Positions 12,701-31,166 of a stretch of 64,000 nt of DNA are shown in pieces; position 1 is the stretch's first letter; each line of letters opens with the position of its first letter. Under the pieces are notes generated by a model. That model made no database searches, had not been told where the DNA came from, and saw nothing but the letters and a program-made list of their open reading frames with translations. This stretch comes from Coprinus comatus. Lineage: Eukaryota; Basidiomycota; Agaricomycetes; Agaricales; Agaricaceae. The DNA lies in the NCBI GenBank assembly GCA_034638255.1, contig JAWPGT010000011.1, positions 496,001-560,000 on the forward strand, written 5' to 3'. Both the position numbers and the translations under genes were made by a program.

Positions 12701-14802
12701 ACGACAAGGAGTGTGGTGTCGACGGAGGGTACGACTGTTATGTCTATTGCTGATGATGTTGGGAAGGGAAATGGGACTGGAACCGTAACTGGAATTGAAT
12801 CTGGAACTGCAACTGCAACTGGAACTGGAACTGGAACTGGGATATTGACACCTGGTGGATTACCGATTCCTAGAATATCGACTACCGCTCCTCCTGATGA
12901 AGTTCATGCCAATATCAGTACCGATGCCAATAGCAATACCGATACAGACGTTGATGGGGATAAGGATAAAGATAATAATGCTGATAGGGAGTCGTTGGTT
13001 GTTCCTGAGACGCGTAAATCTAGGAATAGGAATAAGAATAGGAATAGGAATCGAGGAAGGGGAAGGGAGGAGTTGAATTCAGGTTCAGGTTCCAATTCCA
13101 ATTCCAATTCCAATTCAAGTTATAGTAGTGAAGTGGAATATCAAAGTGTTATGGATATAGATTCTGATACAGAAACAGAGGAGGAGGAAAGTGAGAGTGG
13201 TAGTGAGAGTGGTAGTGAAAGTGGTAGTGAGAGTAGAAATGGGACTAGGAATGGAAGTGAAAGTGGGAGTGGGAGTGGGTATAGTAGTTTGAGTGTTAGT
13301 CAAGTTTCGGGATCGGGATTAGGATCGGGATTGGGATTGGGTATGGAGTGTGGGGAGAGTGAAGGACCTCAAGTACCTCCTGGTTTAGAACCTGAATCTG
13401 AATCGAAAATGCCAGTAATGGGAATAGGGATGGGACAATTGAATTCTGGAGATACTGTTATGCCTTTGAAGACTAAATCAAAGTCAAAGTCCGAAAAACA
13501 AAAAGTGAAGAATTCAGAGGAGATTAAGGAAAAAGAGAATAAAGAAAGAGAAGATAGGAAAAGAGAAGAAAGGGAAAGAAGAAAGAAAGAAATGATTTTG
13601 AGACCTGCTTATAAACGATATTTGGTGGAAATACCTCCTCCTGTTTTGGTTATTCATTTGAAAAGGTTTCAACAGTTGGGGAATTCTTCTTCTTCACCTC
13701 GTTTGTCTACTGCTACTGCTACTGCTACTGGAGTTGGAGTTGGAAGGGCAGTTGGAGTGGGGGGATCGGATAGTCATGAAATGAATTCTAATACCAACGT
13801 CAACGGCAATAATAACGACAATTCCAATCCTAATCCCAATTCCATTCCCAATGTCAATGTCAATGTTGATTCAAGTTCGGGTTCTTCGAAATCTACTAAA
13901 GATAAAGAGAAGGAGAAGAAGAAGAAAACCAAGAATAGCGATACGTTGGGTAGGAAAGTTAGTTTAAAATCAAAAGGAATTGGATTAGGTGTTGGGAAAG
14001 GAAAAGGAAAAGGAAAAGGAAAAGATAAAAGTGGTGATGAGAATTTAAATTTAAGTGCGAAAGATGTAGCTTTGAAATGGGGTTCGTTGACACTTTCTGG
14101 TGCTCCTCCCCCACTTTCTTCTGTTCATCCACATAATCTTAATCATCGTCATGGTAATAATCATGCTAGTGGTAGTGGTGGTAAGATTAAAAATTCGACG
14201 AGTGGATTTGGACTTGGACTTGGACTTGGGTTGGGTGGATTAGGTGTTGGTCATGGTCATGGAGTTGGAGTTGGTGCTAGTGGGTTTGGCGGTATAGGAA
14301 TGGGAATGGGGATGGGGATGGGAGGGTTAGGAGGTGGGTTTAAAAAGTTGGAAGAGTATGTTAGTTTTCCAGAGTTTTTGGATTTGGGACCGTTTTTAGC
14401 TAGCTCCAGGAAAGAAGAGTTTGGGGTTGGGAGAAAGAGGAAGGGGAAGGATAAGGATAAAGATAAAGAAATGGAAGTTGAAGTTGATGTGGATGTGGAG
14501 AAGAGATGTGTTTATAGACTTTATGCTGTTGTTGTCATATTGGCAATATGGTGAGTTTTTTTTTTTTTTTCAATTTGTAAAATACTGATTGTATATTTTG
14601 ATATAGTTGGGAGGACATTATGTAGCGTATACTGCGTTACCTAGTGAACCACCTTTACATCAAGTAGCTAAGAGAAGAAAAGGAGAAAAAGGGAAAGAGA
14701 CAGTGGGCTTATATTTCGGATACAACTGTGCGACTGGCTTCGCTTGAGGAAGTGTTGAATGCGCGGGCGTATATATGTATGTATGAACGGGTGTGGTTAT
14801 AG
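9704..14802 (+). CDS. ubiquitin-specific protease with giant low-complexity inserts; apparent frameshift in His box
   Basis: A USP-type cysteine protease that would remove ubiquitin from proteins. Exons: 9704-9832, 10009-10250, 10327-10441, a very large one from 10499 to about 14550, then 14607 onward to the TAG at 14800-14802. The Cys box is GLINHGNTCFMNSVLQG; DFAQQDAHEFLRILLDAM is the QQDAHEFL block; zinc-binding pairs are CQKCKHIS and GCRRCWK; VLVIHLKRFQQLG is a family block. The His box is split by the last intron: HIGNM|LGGHYVAY. The large exon reads ...YRLYAVVV in one frame while HIGNM is in the next frame, so one base seems missing near 14536 and the literal translation ends at 14552. 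Downstream, WAYISDTTVRLASLEEV is reached either through a 40-nt GT-AG intron or a second frame change. About 900 residues between catalytic blocks are Ser/Asn, Asp/Glu and Gly repeats. Confidence 0.8.
10850..14480 (+). repeat. coding microsatellite and low-complexity tracts inside the ubiquitin protease
   Basis: Many short tandem arrays occur within the large exon: GAGAAG-type units near 10855-10900, TCCAAT units near 11915-12010 and 13090-13118, GATGAA units near 12230-12320, GATGTT units near 12535-12570, GGAACT units near 12775-12840, GGTAGTGAGAGT units near 13190-13230, and GGACTTGGACTT units near 14205-14230. All are multiples of three bases and keep the frame, giving Ser-Asn, Asp-Glu, Asp-Val, Thr-Gly, Ser-Gly and Leu-Gly repeats. 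Confidence 0.85.
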
Positions 14803-15661
14803 ATTGATTTTGTATTTTTATGTTGTAGTATTGTTGTAAAGTTTATGAACGTTTGATGTAGAGTTCTAGAGGACGTTGAAAGCCTGGAGAGAGAGTGAGA
14901 TTGATAAGAGAAATATGAGTAGAGAAAAGAAACTGACCGCCTTCACCGGATTCACCTAAAGATTGAACATGATCAAAACCAATGTCTGTAAGGATTTGAG
15001 TGAAATTTGAAGGACGGAGTTGAAGAGATTGGTAGTTGAGTTTGAGATGGTCTGTCATTCGTTTAGCTTTGGTGTAGGATTCCCAAGGTTGTGGTTCAAG
15101 AATGAGATGACCGTTTGGATGGAGGACTGTGTGTATTTTACGGAAAAAGTCGAGTAGACCATTGTCTCCGTTGTTCAGATGGATCCATTTAGTGATTGAA
15201 AGACTAGTTTACGCGTCAATTAAAATAAGAAAAATAAAAAAAAAAAAAAGGAGAATTACGCGAGTACAACGTCATAGCCAGTTGCGTCTTCTGGGATATT
15301 TTCATTCAACCAGTCTGCACATCTGAACGACAGATTATGTGGGAATTGGTGTTGATTGGATGGGTTACGAGGTGGAATAGGTAATGGACCGTATTCATGG
15401 ATACAGGACTGAGGAAAAGCATTGTTTGAAAGAGAAAAGGCAGAGATACGGTGTTTCCAAGCTAAATCGACTAGAGACTGGTCTATGTCTACACCAACTA
15501 TTGAGTTTGGACTATGAGATTGAGCTAGGGTGGTTGTAAGATGGGCCTGGTTGCATCCGATGTCTAGTATTTGGTTGTGTGTGATGAGATTGTGTGGAAT
15601 AAGGGACGACCTGTGATCTTTGCGTCTGTTGTAGTAGTTTTGGTAGTTTCCGTGGTGAGTC

Positions 15662-18219
<2,558 letters not shown>

Positions 18220-19430
18220 AACGATTGGATAGTTTTTTGTCGTTTTTTTTTTTGATCGTGAGATATGATTTGTTGTCAGGTATATTGCGTGTGTGTTTGA
18301 GAGGGTTGAAGAAGAGAATATGATTCTATACAGCAATAACGGAACGACCAAGATAGATTACACCCTTTTTTCAATTTTTTTTACGCTGGCGCTTTGATTA
18401 TTTCACGTTCTTTACTTCTTTTTTGGCTGTTATCGTTTTTCTCCCTAGTGTTTTGTCTGTTTGTCCGTTGTGTCTTTTTTTTTTTTTTTTTTTTTTTCAT
18501 TAGAGGGTTAGAGAAAAGGAGATGTTGGGGGAGATGTTGGGGAGAGAATGAGAAGGGAGAGGTGGGTTTGTTTTTTTTTTGTTTTTTTTTTTTTTTGTCA
18601 TTCTTTCTTTTCTCCTTCCCTTTTATCAAATGGTGCTTATTATACATATTGTCTACTTTAAATGAAGAAAATACAAATACGGAATCGTCTCTTTTCTTTT
18701 CTTTTCTTTTCCATAAGTGCGATTGTAGTTGTGTGACTCAAGTACTCAAATACCGTCGTACTTACTCCGAATTCGTACTACGCTTGGAAAATTACATTCC
18801 ATCAATGTGTATGTCTTCAACTTTTTTTTCACAACGTCACACCCCCGGATAGAAACTTACAACGCTTTTGGTCTCCTCAGATCTAGGAGCGAGGGTTAAC
18901 AACAAGTTACAACTGAACGTTCAAATTTCATTCATCCCGCGGAACTTGGAAGGTGTCCAACGGTTCCGGTCAATAACCACTCAGCACTCAGCGCTTAGGG
19001 TGGTTGATGGTGACCTGGTCCGGCAAAAACATTGTTTTTACAAAGAATGTCTCCTACATATCCCAACCAAGATCTAATAAAAAGAGGGCGGAAGGAATCC
19101 TATGAGCTACTATGTCTTTGCTTATTGCTCTAAGCATAGAAGACTTATGTTTCTAGGCAGAAGCGGTGTCGGTCGGTCATTGACTTATAAGTTATTGAAT
19201 CACCTTTAGGCTTTAGGCTTTTTCCCAGGACAATTCAACATCGACTTTTTTTTTTACTGCAATGTAGAGTCGATCGTACACACTATGTACATTGTAAACG
19301 GATCAAAATCATTAAATGCAAAACCCCCTTCAAAGTTCATATGCTTCAGAGAGACAGTGGCAAAGATTAATCATATTGAGTGAAAAGTACTACTCCTTCG
19401 GCTTCCCAAATATGATAATGTTATCCCCAA
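18220..19430. other. spacer with homopolymer tracts
   Basis: No gene is seen. Long T runs lie at about 18477-18497 and 18570-18597, with CTTTT repeats near 18690-18710. Open frames here are homopolymer artefacts such as poly-Phe and poly-Lys. Confidence 0.5.
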
Positions 19431-19434
19431 ATAC

Positions 19435-19650
19435 GGGAACGATCCAGATAGGGAGAGTGGGGGGGTCAGGAATGGGGATAGAACAATCGGCGCGGACGGA
19501 GCTCAGGGGGATGAAAGTGACGACGACGGGGATGGTCAGGAGGAAGCGACTACGTTACGCAGAAGCAGAAGAGATCGGGAACCAACAGAGAAGGTACTCC
19601 ATGCTCAACAGCAGGCCCTTGAGAAGAGACTAGGAACTCGGAGGGGGTGA
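19435..19650 (+). pseudogene. C-terminal fragment of a retrotransposon open reading frame
   Basis: A frame ending at the TGA at 19648-19650 reads NDPDRESGGVRNGDRT, then an Asp-rich stretch, LRRSRRDREPTEKVLHAQQQ and ALEKRLGTRRG. It sits directly in front of a TG...CA long terminal repeat, the position of the polyprotein tail in LTR elements. The second copy, on the minus strand near 31180-31260, has related sequence at the same position (AGCTCAAGAGCAGG against TGCTCAACAGCAGG). No intact reverse transcriptase or integrase is visible, so the element is truncated. The class (copia or gypsy) cannot be decided from this tail. Confidence 0.45.
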
Positions 19651-19664
19651 ATTAGAGGCCAGCT

Positions 19665-19958
19665 TGTTGAGCAGGTGCTTTTGAACTAAGTGAATGAAAG
19701 GGAATTAGTACCATCAAGGTAATCATTTGGACATGATAGATTTTTCACCCCTCATTGTCATGTTTTTCTTAAAATCCTCTACAACTCAGAGCAAACTTCC
19801 AAATGTCTGAAGAGCCAAAGAAGTATAAATTATAACAGAGTAGTGTGACTTGAGTTTGAGCTTGATTACGGAGTCGATTATGAGTACTTGAGTATCTATG
19901 TATATAAATTGAGCAAGAAATAAAATTAATAAATACCCCCATAGAATCTTCTTTTTGA

Positions 19959-19982
<24 letters not shown>
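19665..19982 (+). mobile_element. 3' long terminal repeat (copy 1), overlapping the IleRS 3' end
   Basis: About 318 bp beginning TGTTGAGCAGGTG and ending CATCCTTACA, i.e. TG...CA termini. It matches, in inverted orientation, the repeat at 30868-31166 over nearly its full length, including AGTACTTGAGTATCTAT and TTGAGCAAGAAATAAAATT. It contains a TATAAATT promoter-like box and an AATAAA polyadenylation-like signal, as LTRs do. A purine-rich AATTAGAGGCC lies just before the 5' end. Only one LTR plus a polyprotein tail remain, so this is a truncated element. Its last 24 bp form the end of the isoleucyl-tRNA synthetase coding region on the other strand. Confidence 0.75.
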
Positions 19983-24147
<4,165 letters not shown>

Positions 24148-24274
24148 GCTATATTTATCATAAACTATTTATATCACTCTCACTCTCACACCGTTGGTGA
24201 CTACTGCAACTGATTTCCGGTTCGACGATATATACAAGATCTTATACATGTTAAATATACAGAACACGTGTAAT

Positions 24275-25887
24275 TTAAGGCTTAATAGCGATCTTAAGAG
24301 CAGTCCTGCTGTTCATCTTATCCAAAGCCTTTTGGTAATCCACCAACTTGAACACATCGGTAACCATTCCCTTGACATTGATCTTGCCGCTGTCAAGGTA
24401 TGATACAGCACGAGGAAAGCAGAACGTTTGAGAGAAAGAGCCAATAATCTAAAGTAAACATGGGTGTTAGTTCAGCATTTGAGTCGTACTATGAAACAGA
24501 TATCGTTCTTACCCTAATTTCATCACCAAAGATCTAAGAACGAAATACATTCATCAGCATCCCGTATCATACTCACTCTACAAATCTCAGGAGACGTACC
24601 TTTGAAGGAGGCCAATGAACCAAAGCCTTATTTTCATACACACCATAAATCATCAAAGTTCCACCTCTCCTCACATAATTAATACTATCATTAGCCAATT
24701 TCTCAACACCAGTAGCTTCAACGACAACATCAAATCCATAAGGGTTATCGTCCTTCAACTTCTTCCATTGTGCTTCAGGCTCTTTACGATCCAATTCAAT
24801 ATACTCATCACCAGCATTCAGGTCCTTGGCAATATCCATCTTGATACCTTTGTTGGCTGCGATGACAACACGAGAGGCTCCATTGAGTTTGAGTAATTGT
24901 GCGAGGATAAGACCGGTAGGTCCAGCTCCTAAAAGTAGAACTTCAATTCCGACTGGAGGGTTTAGTTTGTCTAAACCATGAATTGCACAAGCAGCAGGTT
25001 CGAGGAGGGTTGCTTCTTCGTCAGTCAAATTCTTGATTTTATAAAGCTTCTTTTGTTGACTAAACGAATTTGAGTCAGTTAAAATATCTGTTGGTTTATA
25101 TAGGGCTAATGATAACATACTAGAGGATATATTCAGAAAAACCACCATCTTGAGTGACACCGCAAGCATTGAAGTTTTCACAAAGGAGAGATTGGCCTCG
25201 TCGACAGTAGAAGCAATTTTCGCACTGTAAATAATTGATAAGGTCAGCGCTCTCATTTACATACGTCAATGAAAACCGAAACGACAGTAAACTCACAGTA
25301 ATGCCAACATCAGCAACGCAACGATCACCGATCTCGAAACCCGTCACATTTTTTCCCATCTCAACGACTGTACCAATCGCTTCATGACCTGGGATAAGCT
25401 ATATCATTCGTTTCAGTTTTTCCCATTCTAAAAGAAACCATCAAAATCTACGTAACGACGTACTGGGAATTTCGCAATGAATTCGCCCTGAAGTTGAAGA
25501 ATACCAAATCAGTCTAGGTAAAGTTATGGACGATTCGGCATGAAACTCTCACTTCGTCAATGTGACCATCGGTACCGCAGATACCTTTTCTCAGTGACAA
25601 AATCAATATCGAAATAAACTCTAATCTTGGGCGAATAGGACATACCACAGCAGGTCACTGTGTATCAAAAGGTCACAATACAAGTCAGAAACCTGTACTA
25701 GACTGTAAGTTGTATAAAGAAACATTACCTTTGAGTAGGACACCATCATCATTAACTTTGGGGATTGGTACTTCTTTAATCTCAAAGTTCTTAGGCTATT
25801 CAATCATCAAGATCAGTTTATGTGCATACGATAAGTAGAAACACATACACCATTATACCAAAGTGCTTTCATAGTTCCCTCCGGCAT
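24275..25887 (-). CDS. zinc-dependent medium-chain polyol/alcohol dehydrogenase (copy 2)
   Basis: Paralogue of the enzyme at 3200-4902. Spliced reading: [27 protein letters not shown], then [12 protein letters not shown] (catalytic zinc region), [31 protein letters not shown] (structural zinc cysteines), [40 protein letters not shown] (Rossmann), [20 protein letters not shown] and a C-terminus [18 protein letters not shown]. About ten introns of 40-90 nt. All zinc ligands are present. Introns fall at largely the same places as in copy 1, so the pair arose by duplication of an intron-containing gene. The likely role is polyol or arabinitol/sorbitol-type metabolism in the cytosol, by family analogy only. 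Confidence 0.88.
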
Positions 25888-28034
25888 CTTGTTTTAATTT
25901 CTTCAGATTCAATCAAATACCAAAGGGGGGGGGGGGGGCGGGTGCTTTTTTTGTAAAGCGTAGATCTAAAGGAAAGGAAAGAGTTACTGAGGATTTATAT
26001 TTGATATAATAGAAGGAATGAAAGGAGAGCGCACTTGTTAATAGTAGTAACGAGGTGGGGGGGAAAGTGAAAATCACACAGAAATGAAGAAAGGTGGAGC
26101 TATCTCTTCCTCTTTTATACCACGAGAACGACAAAAAAAGAAGGATAATAAAATCGAACACCCGAATGGCCACACGAACCGTTTTCACTCTTCGGCAAAC
26201 GGCACAAACAAATCATCATACATCTCCAAAATGGTATAGAAGGAGATGAGGGGATGTGTTTACCAAAACGCAACGCCAGTGGGTAATCATTCATCACATC
26301 AAGTCAGGCTGGAAATCGAACATCTCCAAAAATATCCCCCACAAACACTCATAATAACGGTAACGGCGTTTTGGAATTTGATCTTTTTCACGTGTTGACA
26401 AAGTAAGTTGCACATAGTTACATTCGGGTTACAAGTACATACAACAAGAGTTTTGCGTTTTGAAATCAGGTGTAGTAACTAGCTACGATGAAATGTGAAT
26501 GCTCATATGTTATTTAACGGACCCTTTACAACTACGACGAATAACACCGTCGCTTTCCCGTATCTTACATGATAAGGACGTTACTACCAAATCGATCTTT
26601 CTCTCCGGATATTCCGAAAGCCACGCAACAATGTAACAACTAAGATAAAAATTTACTCCACACTATCCGAGCCTAAGGAAATCTTAACACCAGCAAAAAT
26701 ACCTCTGACCGTTGACGCGCGCGTCTGAAGACTGAAACCCGTTTTTGAAGCTTGAACAACTTACTTATACTTTCAAAACAACAGTAACTAAAAACTCAAA
26801 CCTTCCTTGCAACTCTCCCAACGTGTACATCTATATCACTCTCTCTGTGGCTTCAAAGAAGCCAAGCAATCTTGTGGAGCGTTGTAAGTTACCAACACAT
26901 GGTTACAAAGTGCAACTAAGCTCTCCTCGACGTCATTTTTCAAAAGTCCATACAGTAATCTAATCAATTTAGCCGAATTGATTGATTTATACTTAGATCA
27001 ATGACATCATCGATATTCTATCAAGAATGTTCTCATTGTCACCAGATGTAATGTGAATGTGCGTTTACTTCTTTTGGGGCACATTTTATTGTAGCTGGGT
27101 ATACATTATGTTGTATGGGTAGATACTGCATGTGTACGATGTTTCTGAGGTCTCAGATATTTGTTGTAGAAAAAATACTTGTACTTAGTGTACGTAGCAA
27201 CGTTTCAACGTTTCAACTTTCAAGTTCTTAGATGTTTGCTCGAAATAATGAATCTCCAATAGCAATCCGGCAGGCTAATCGTAAAATAAAAATATAAGAA
27301 TAGAAGTACCTGTGTACATAACTTGAGTAAGTATTGAGAACCGAGTACATGATAACAAATCTCAAGGCTTCACTACCAATGAAAGAAGATACAATTGCCA
27401 CCCTCATTCTGGAACTTCAACAAAGAGAAGGCAAAGAAGTACTTAATTATGATATTGACACCCTTATACTGATTCTCCTTATAATTAGTCCCCTTTTTGC
27501 ATATGCATGCGAATATGTAAACTGAGTTATTCGCATCAACATCATCAGAAACTGATATTAAATGTGACATTTGGGGTACTGCTTACTCTATTATATACCA
27601 AAAAGAAAAAAGTACAAGGTATACGTTATACACTGACAGGGGACAGGAAGTTCACGGCGAAACCACTGAGCCATTCGTCCTGGGCCTAGGTTACTTCGGC
27701 ACGCCGCACAGCCTGAATGGTTGTACGAATTTAGGTATTGCCTAGGACATACAGTACAGATATATATATCACCCAACCCAATGTCTTACAATTTCGAGCA
27801 CACGCACGCTTACCCTTCTTTACACTCAAGTACAGATCATATACCCAGAAAAATAAATAAATTTAGAAAACTATCCCGCAGATCTCCCATAATCAGAATA
27901 ATGCAACAACCAATAACATAACATGAATTCAAAACAGTGTCTGCGTGAAAGAGAAATACCCAGTATCCGTCCCAGTCCCAGTTGTATAATGTGTATTCGA
28001 ATGAACCCCCTTCCAGCTGGTAAATTACTAGAAT
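25888..28034. other. 2.1-kb promoter-side spacer
   Basis: No gene is recognised. It contains a run of 14 G at 25925-25938 just upstream of the dehydrogenase start, a second short G run near 26057-26064, and AT-rich sequence without long open frames. The open frames at 26745 and 27334 show no motifs and no sign of coding. Confidence 0.45.
25925..25938. repeat. poly-G tract
   Basis: Fourteen consecutive G on the plus strand, about 40 bases upstream of the ATG of the minus-strand dehydrogenase, so it reads as poly-C in the transcript's sense strand and may lie in its 5' untranslated region or promoter. Confidence 0.9.
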
Positions 28035-29451
28035 TTACTTAGGAGATGTACTGGCACTTGGGTTAGGAGTTGGTGGTACGCATTCCTTCTCCCAATCTTC
28101 TGGTATCAATTCTTTCATCCTCTCTTTAAACGCCTGAACAGTACAAAACTCAGGTCTCCCATCTAAATGTTTTCCCTTTTCCGCACACAACGGAAGTTCC
28201 ATATTCTGGTTTTGATATCTCATTCGTATATCTTTCGGTTATTCGGTGTAGGTATTGGGAACGTGAATTTTTGGAAGGAGGGGGGAGGGGGAGGGGGACA
28301 TATATTAGTTTATTTGTGTGGTGTGATGGATGTAAGATAAAAAGGGACGCACAATGCTCCACAGACGCGGACGGTGTCCCATTTCCACTTTCCTTTCCAC
28401 TTCCGCTTCCTTTAAAGTTAGCAAGTGAAAGTATACTCTGATCCTCCAGTGTCGGTATCGATGTTTCCGGTACATTTGTCTTAAATAACTCGAACGTTAT
28501 TGATGCCGTAAACGCAGGCCATCTGAATATTCACACACAAGTTCAGTATTAAACGTTTTAGATTCTAAGGAATTGAAAAAAAATCTTACTTTTCATCAAA
28601 AACGTCAAGTGTAGAACATAATCCAGCAAGAGCAGTATCATGAGTACTATGTACCAAAATCTTAACAGGATCTTGTTCATGTCCTTTTTCAACCTTCGAA
28701 TCCATCTTTTTTGTTAGATCTTGAAGAAGTCGACCCATGGCTAATCTTCTAACATCCTCCGTTTTGTCTAAAACACGCAGAATAAAAAAAGGAAGAGAAG
28801 AAGAGTAGAGTTAGTTTCGGGAATTATGTTGTGAGTTGAGAGATGCGAAGACCTTACACCCTAAAATGAAGATGATAAGAGGTTGAATGCAGGGAATTTC
28901 GAAAGAGACATACCTGCGAACCATTCTTGTACAACGGCATATTCCTAGTCACAACAAAATCCCCACTAAATCTCGACATATACTTATCTCCGAAGAAAAA
29001 ACTCACAATAAGATCCACAATTGAGTCATCGCGAAACTCAGGTGGGACTTCGATTCCATGTGCAATAGACGCACGAATCTGCACAGGAAATAGATGTAAA
29101 CACGATGATGGAATAAAAAAGGGAAACATAACATACTGTATCCATAATACCCGAAGCTCTAGGTTTACCATCCACACGAATAGGATTTCCACCAATGTAT
29201 TTTGATAATTTTTTATCAAGACTTGCGAGCACACCATTATATGCACTAGCGGCGGCTGTAAATTAAAAGTTGAAATGAGTGATGCCATCAATTCATTGAT
29301 TTTTCATTTGTGATTAATGATTAATGTAGAGTAACGAACCTTGAGCAAAACCAACTTGAAGTAGTTCTAATCGTTTACAAGTGAATGTATTCCCGATGAG
29401 ATTCTCATCTTTCCCATTCCTTCACAATGATGATTAATAAAAGAAAATCTC

Positions 29452-29490
<39 letters not shown>

Positions 29491-30658
29491 CATGAAGCTA
29501 CTAACCTTATTAGGATAGAAGGATGAGCATGTTTATAACATTTCTCATTAGGATAAAGACCAAGTATAATCTGCTGTAATGATTCTTGCGTTCTTGGTAC
29601 ATTTGTACTTCGGAAATAGACGTGATTCGGATCGTTTAATACGTCGGGAATGAATCCTAATCTATTAAAGGGAAAGAAAAAAAAAATTGAAAGTCAATCC
29701 TTAATCAACATTTGGGGTAATGATTGTAAACGAAAATCACCGACTTGTCCACATATAGTTTACGCAGTGCAGAACCAAAATTGTACGTTGACTGTATGAA
29801 GGGATTAATTGTTAAAAACAAATGGAGTAAGGGATTAATTTTTCACCTGTCTTCCAACATCCGTCAACTCTCCAAGCAAGCTATAGGCCGTTGTAAGTAC
29901 TGTGATTCGACAATATCATGGGGAGTAACGTACCATTCACCACTAACAACACTTCCATCCTTCCTCTCTACCAATTTCCTCATGTTTAATGATCCGGGAC
30001 ATTCCTTTTTCGTCTGTGACCCAACTTCTGGTCCCAATCCTCCTTTATGTTCCAGCATATCCGCAACAGTAGCTCTAAACCTCCGAGCAGTATGACACAT
30101 ATTCCAATGTAACGGGATATTTGCCGGTGATTCCGTCAATCGAACACCTACTGGTGTTCGTTCACCTAAATTGGTTTCGAGAGATGGGTATCATTTAATT
30201 TCGGTCATGCAGCAAAAGAATGGATTGTAAAAGCGAAAAAATGAGAGAAGATAAGGGTAAAACGAGAACATACCATGACGAACGTAAACATGAACTTGTT
30301 GTAACTCTAACCCTTCAGGAGCAACTGGATAATTATCCACATCCAAAGGAACTTGAGGTACTCTATAAACAAGTTCGTCATTCACTTTCTGTCCAAATCC
30401 TGGACCATTCATTGTTGAATTTCCCAATCCCATCATTCCTTCTCCTAGTAGAGTCGATGTAGATGCAGCAGAAGTAACGGGTGTTGAATTAGAGTTGTTT
30501 GATATTGGGATTCCGGTATCGAAAGTATCTGAAATATCCTCGTTGTAGGATGGTGAGTTGGGTATAGTTTCAGATGCAAATACGAAAGGTGATGTAAATG
30601 TTGTTAAAGGAAATGCTGTGAAGAGTAGGAAGCTGTGGGTTACTGTAGTTGTAAGCAT
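28035..30658 (-). CDS. secreted or endomembrane histidine acid phosphatase
   Basis: Branch-2 histidine phosphatase. A hydrophobic N-terminus (MLTTTVTHSFLLFTAFPL) looks like a signal peptide or anchor and is followed by a Ser/Thr/Asn-rich linker. The catalytic motif VHVYVRHGERTP is assembled across an intron; the proton-donor motif is VHSTHDTALAGLCSTLD. Between them lie CPGSLNMRKLVERKDGSVVSGEW, LGELTDVGRQ, YFRSTNVPRTQESLQQIILGLYP and further conserved blocks, and the tail KERMKELIPEDWEKECV carries a Cys typical of the family. At least eight introns; one holds a (GA)n array. The order matches acid phosphatases of the lysophosphatidic-acid/phytase-like superfamily; the substrate cannot be assigned. 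All catalytic residues are present. Confidence 0.85.
29454..29487. repeat. (GA)n microsatellite
   Basis: About 17 GA units within an intron of the histidine acid phosphatase gene. Confidence 0.9.
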
Positions 30659-30867
30659 AGTATCAGTACACGGTTATGTTTTGATTCTGATGTGGGTTCC
30701 TGAGTCCAGGCCAACATATTTTACTAACCGGAACCTTCCGTTTGTCTTTCGACTCCGTGGTAAAGACAAGAGCTATTTTTGTTATCTGCCGAGTGTATGG
30801 AGCGAGTCCAAGTGTTAACCACACGTGATAAACATCACCAACAAATTCAAAATCGACATCACAAAGG

Positions 30868-31166
30868 TGTAAGGATGTGTCGCACACATATACATAATCA
30901 AAAAGATTCTATAGAGTATTTATCAATTTTATTTCTTGCTCAACTTGTATAGATAGATACTCAAGTACTCATAGTCGACTCCATAATCAAGCTCAAGCTC
31001 AGGTCACGCTACTCCAATGTTATAATTTATGCTTCAACTCTTCAGACATTTGGAAGTTTACTCGTAGAAGATTTAAAGAAAAATATGACAATCCGGGATG
31101 AAAGATGTTTACTTTGATGGTACTAATTCCCCTTCATTCACTTGGTTCAAGAGCACTTGCTCAACA
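30868..31166 (-). mobile_element. 3' long terminal repeat (copy 2)
   Basis: Read on the minus strand this is about 299 bp starting TGTTGAGCAAGTG and ending CACATCCTTACA, with TG...CA ends, a TAAATTATAA box and an AATAAA signal. It matches the repeat at 19665-19982 in inverted orientation. Immediately upstream (plus positions 31167-31190) lies AGAGGCC-like purine-rich sequence, also shared, as expected for the polypurine tract and polyprotein tail of an LTR retrotransposon. The two copies differ by scattered substitutions and small indels, so they are not a recent pair. Confidence 0.75.

Noticed and set aside
18394..18852. 152-codon open frame
   Set aside because: It is dominated by poly-Phe from T runs and its shadow is poly-Lys on the other strand; it is the 3' flank of ProRS.
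30663..30887. 74-codon minus-strand frame upstream of the acid phosphatase
   Set aside because: It runs into the LTR end, has no motifs and lies in the phosphatase promoter.
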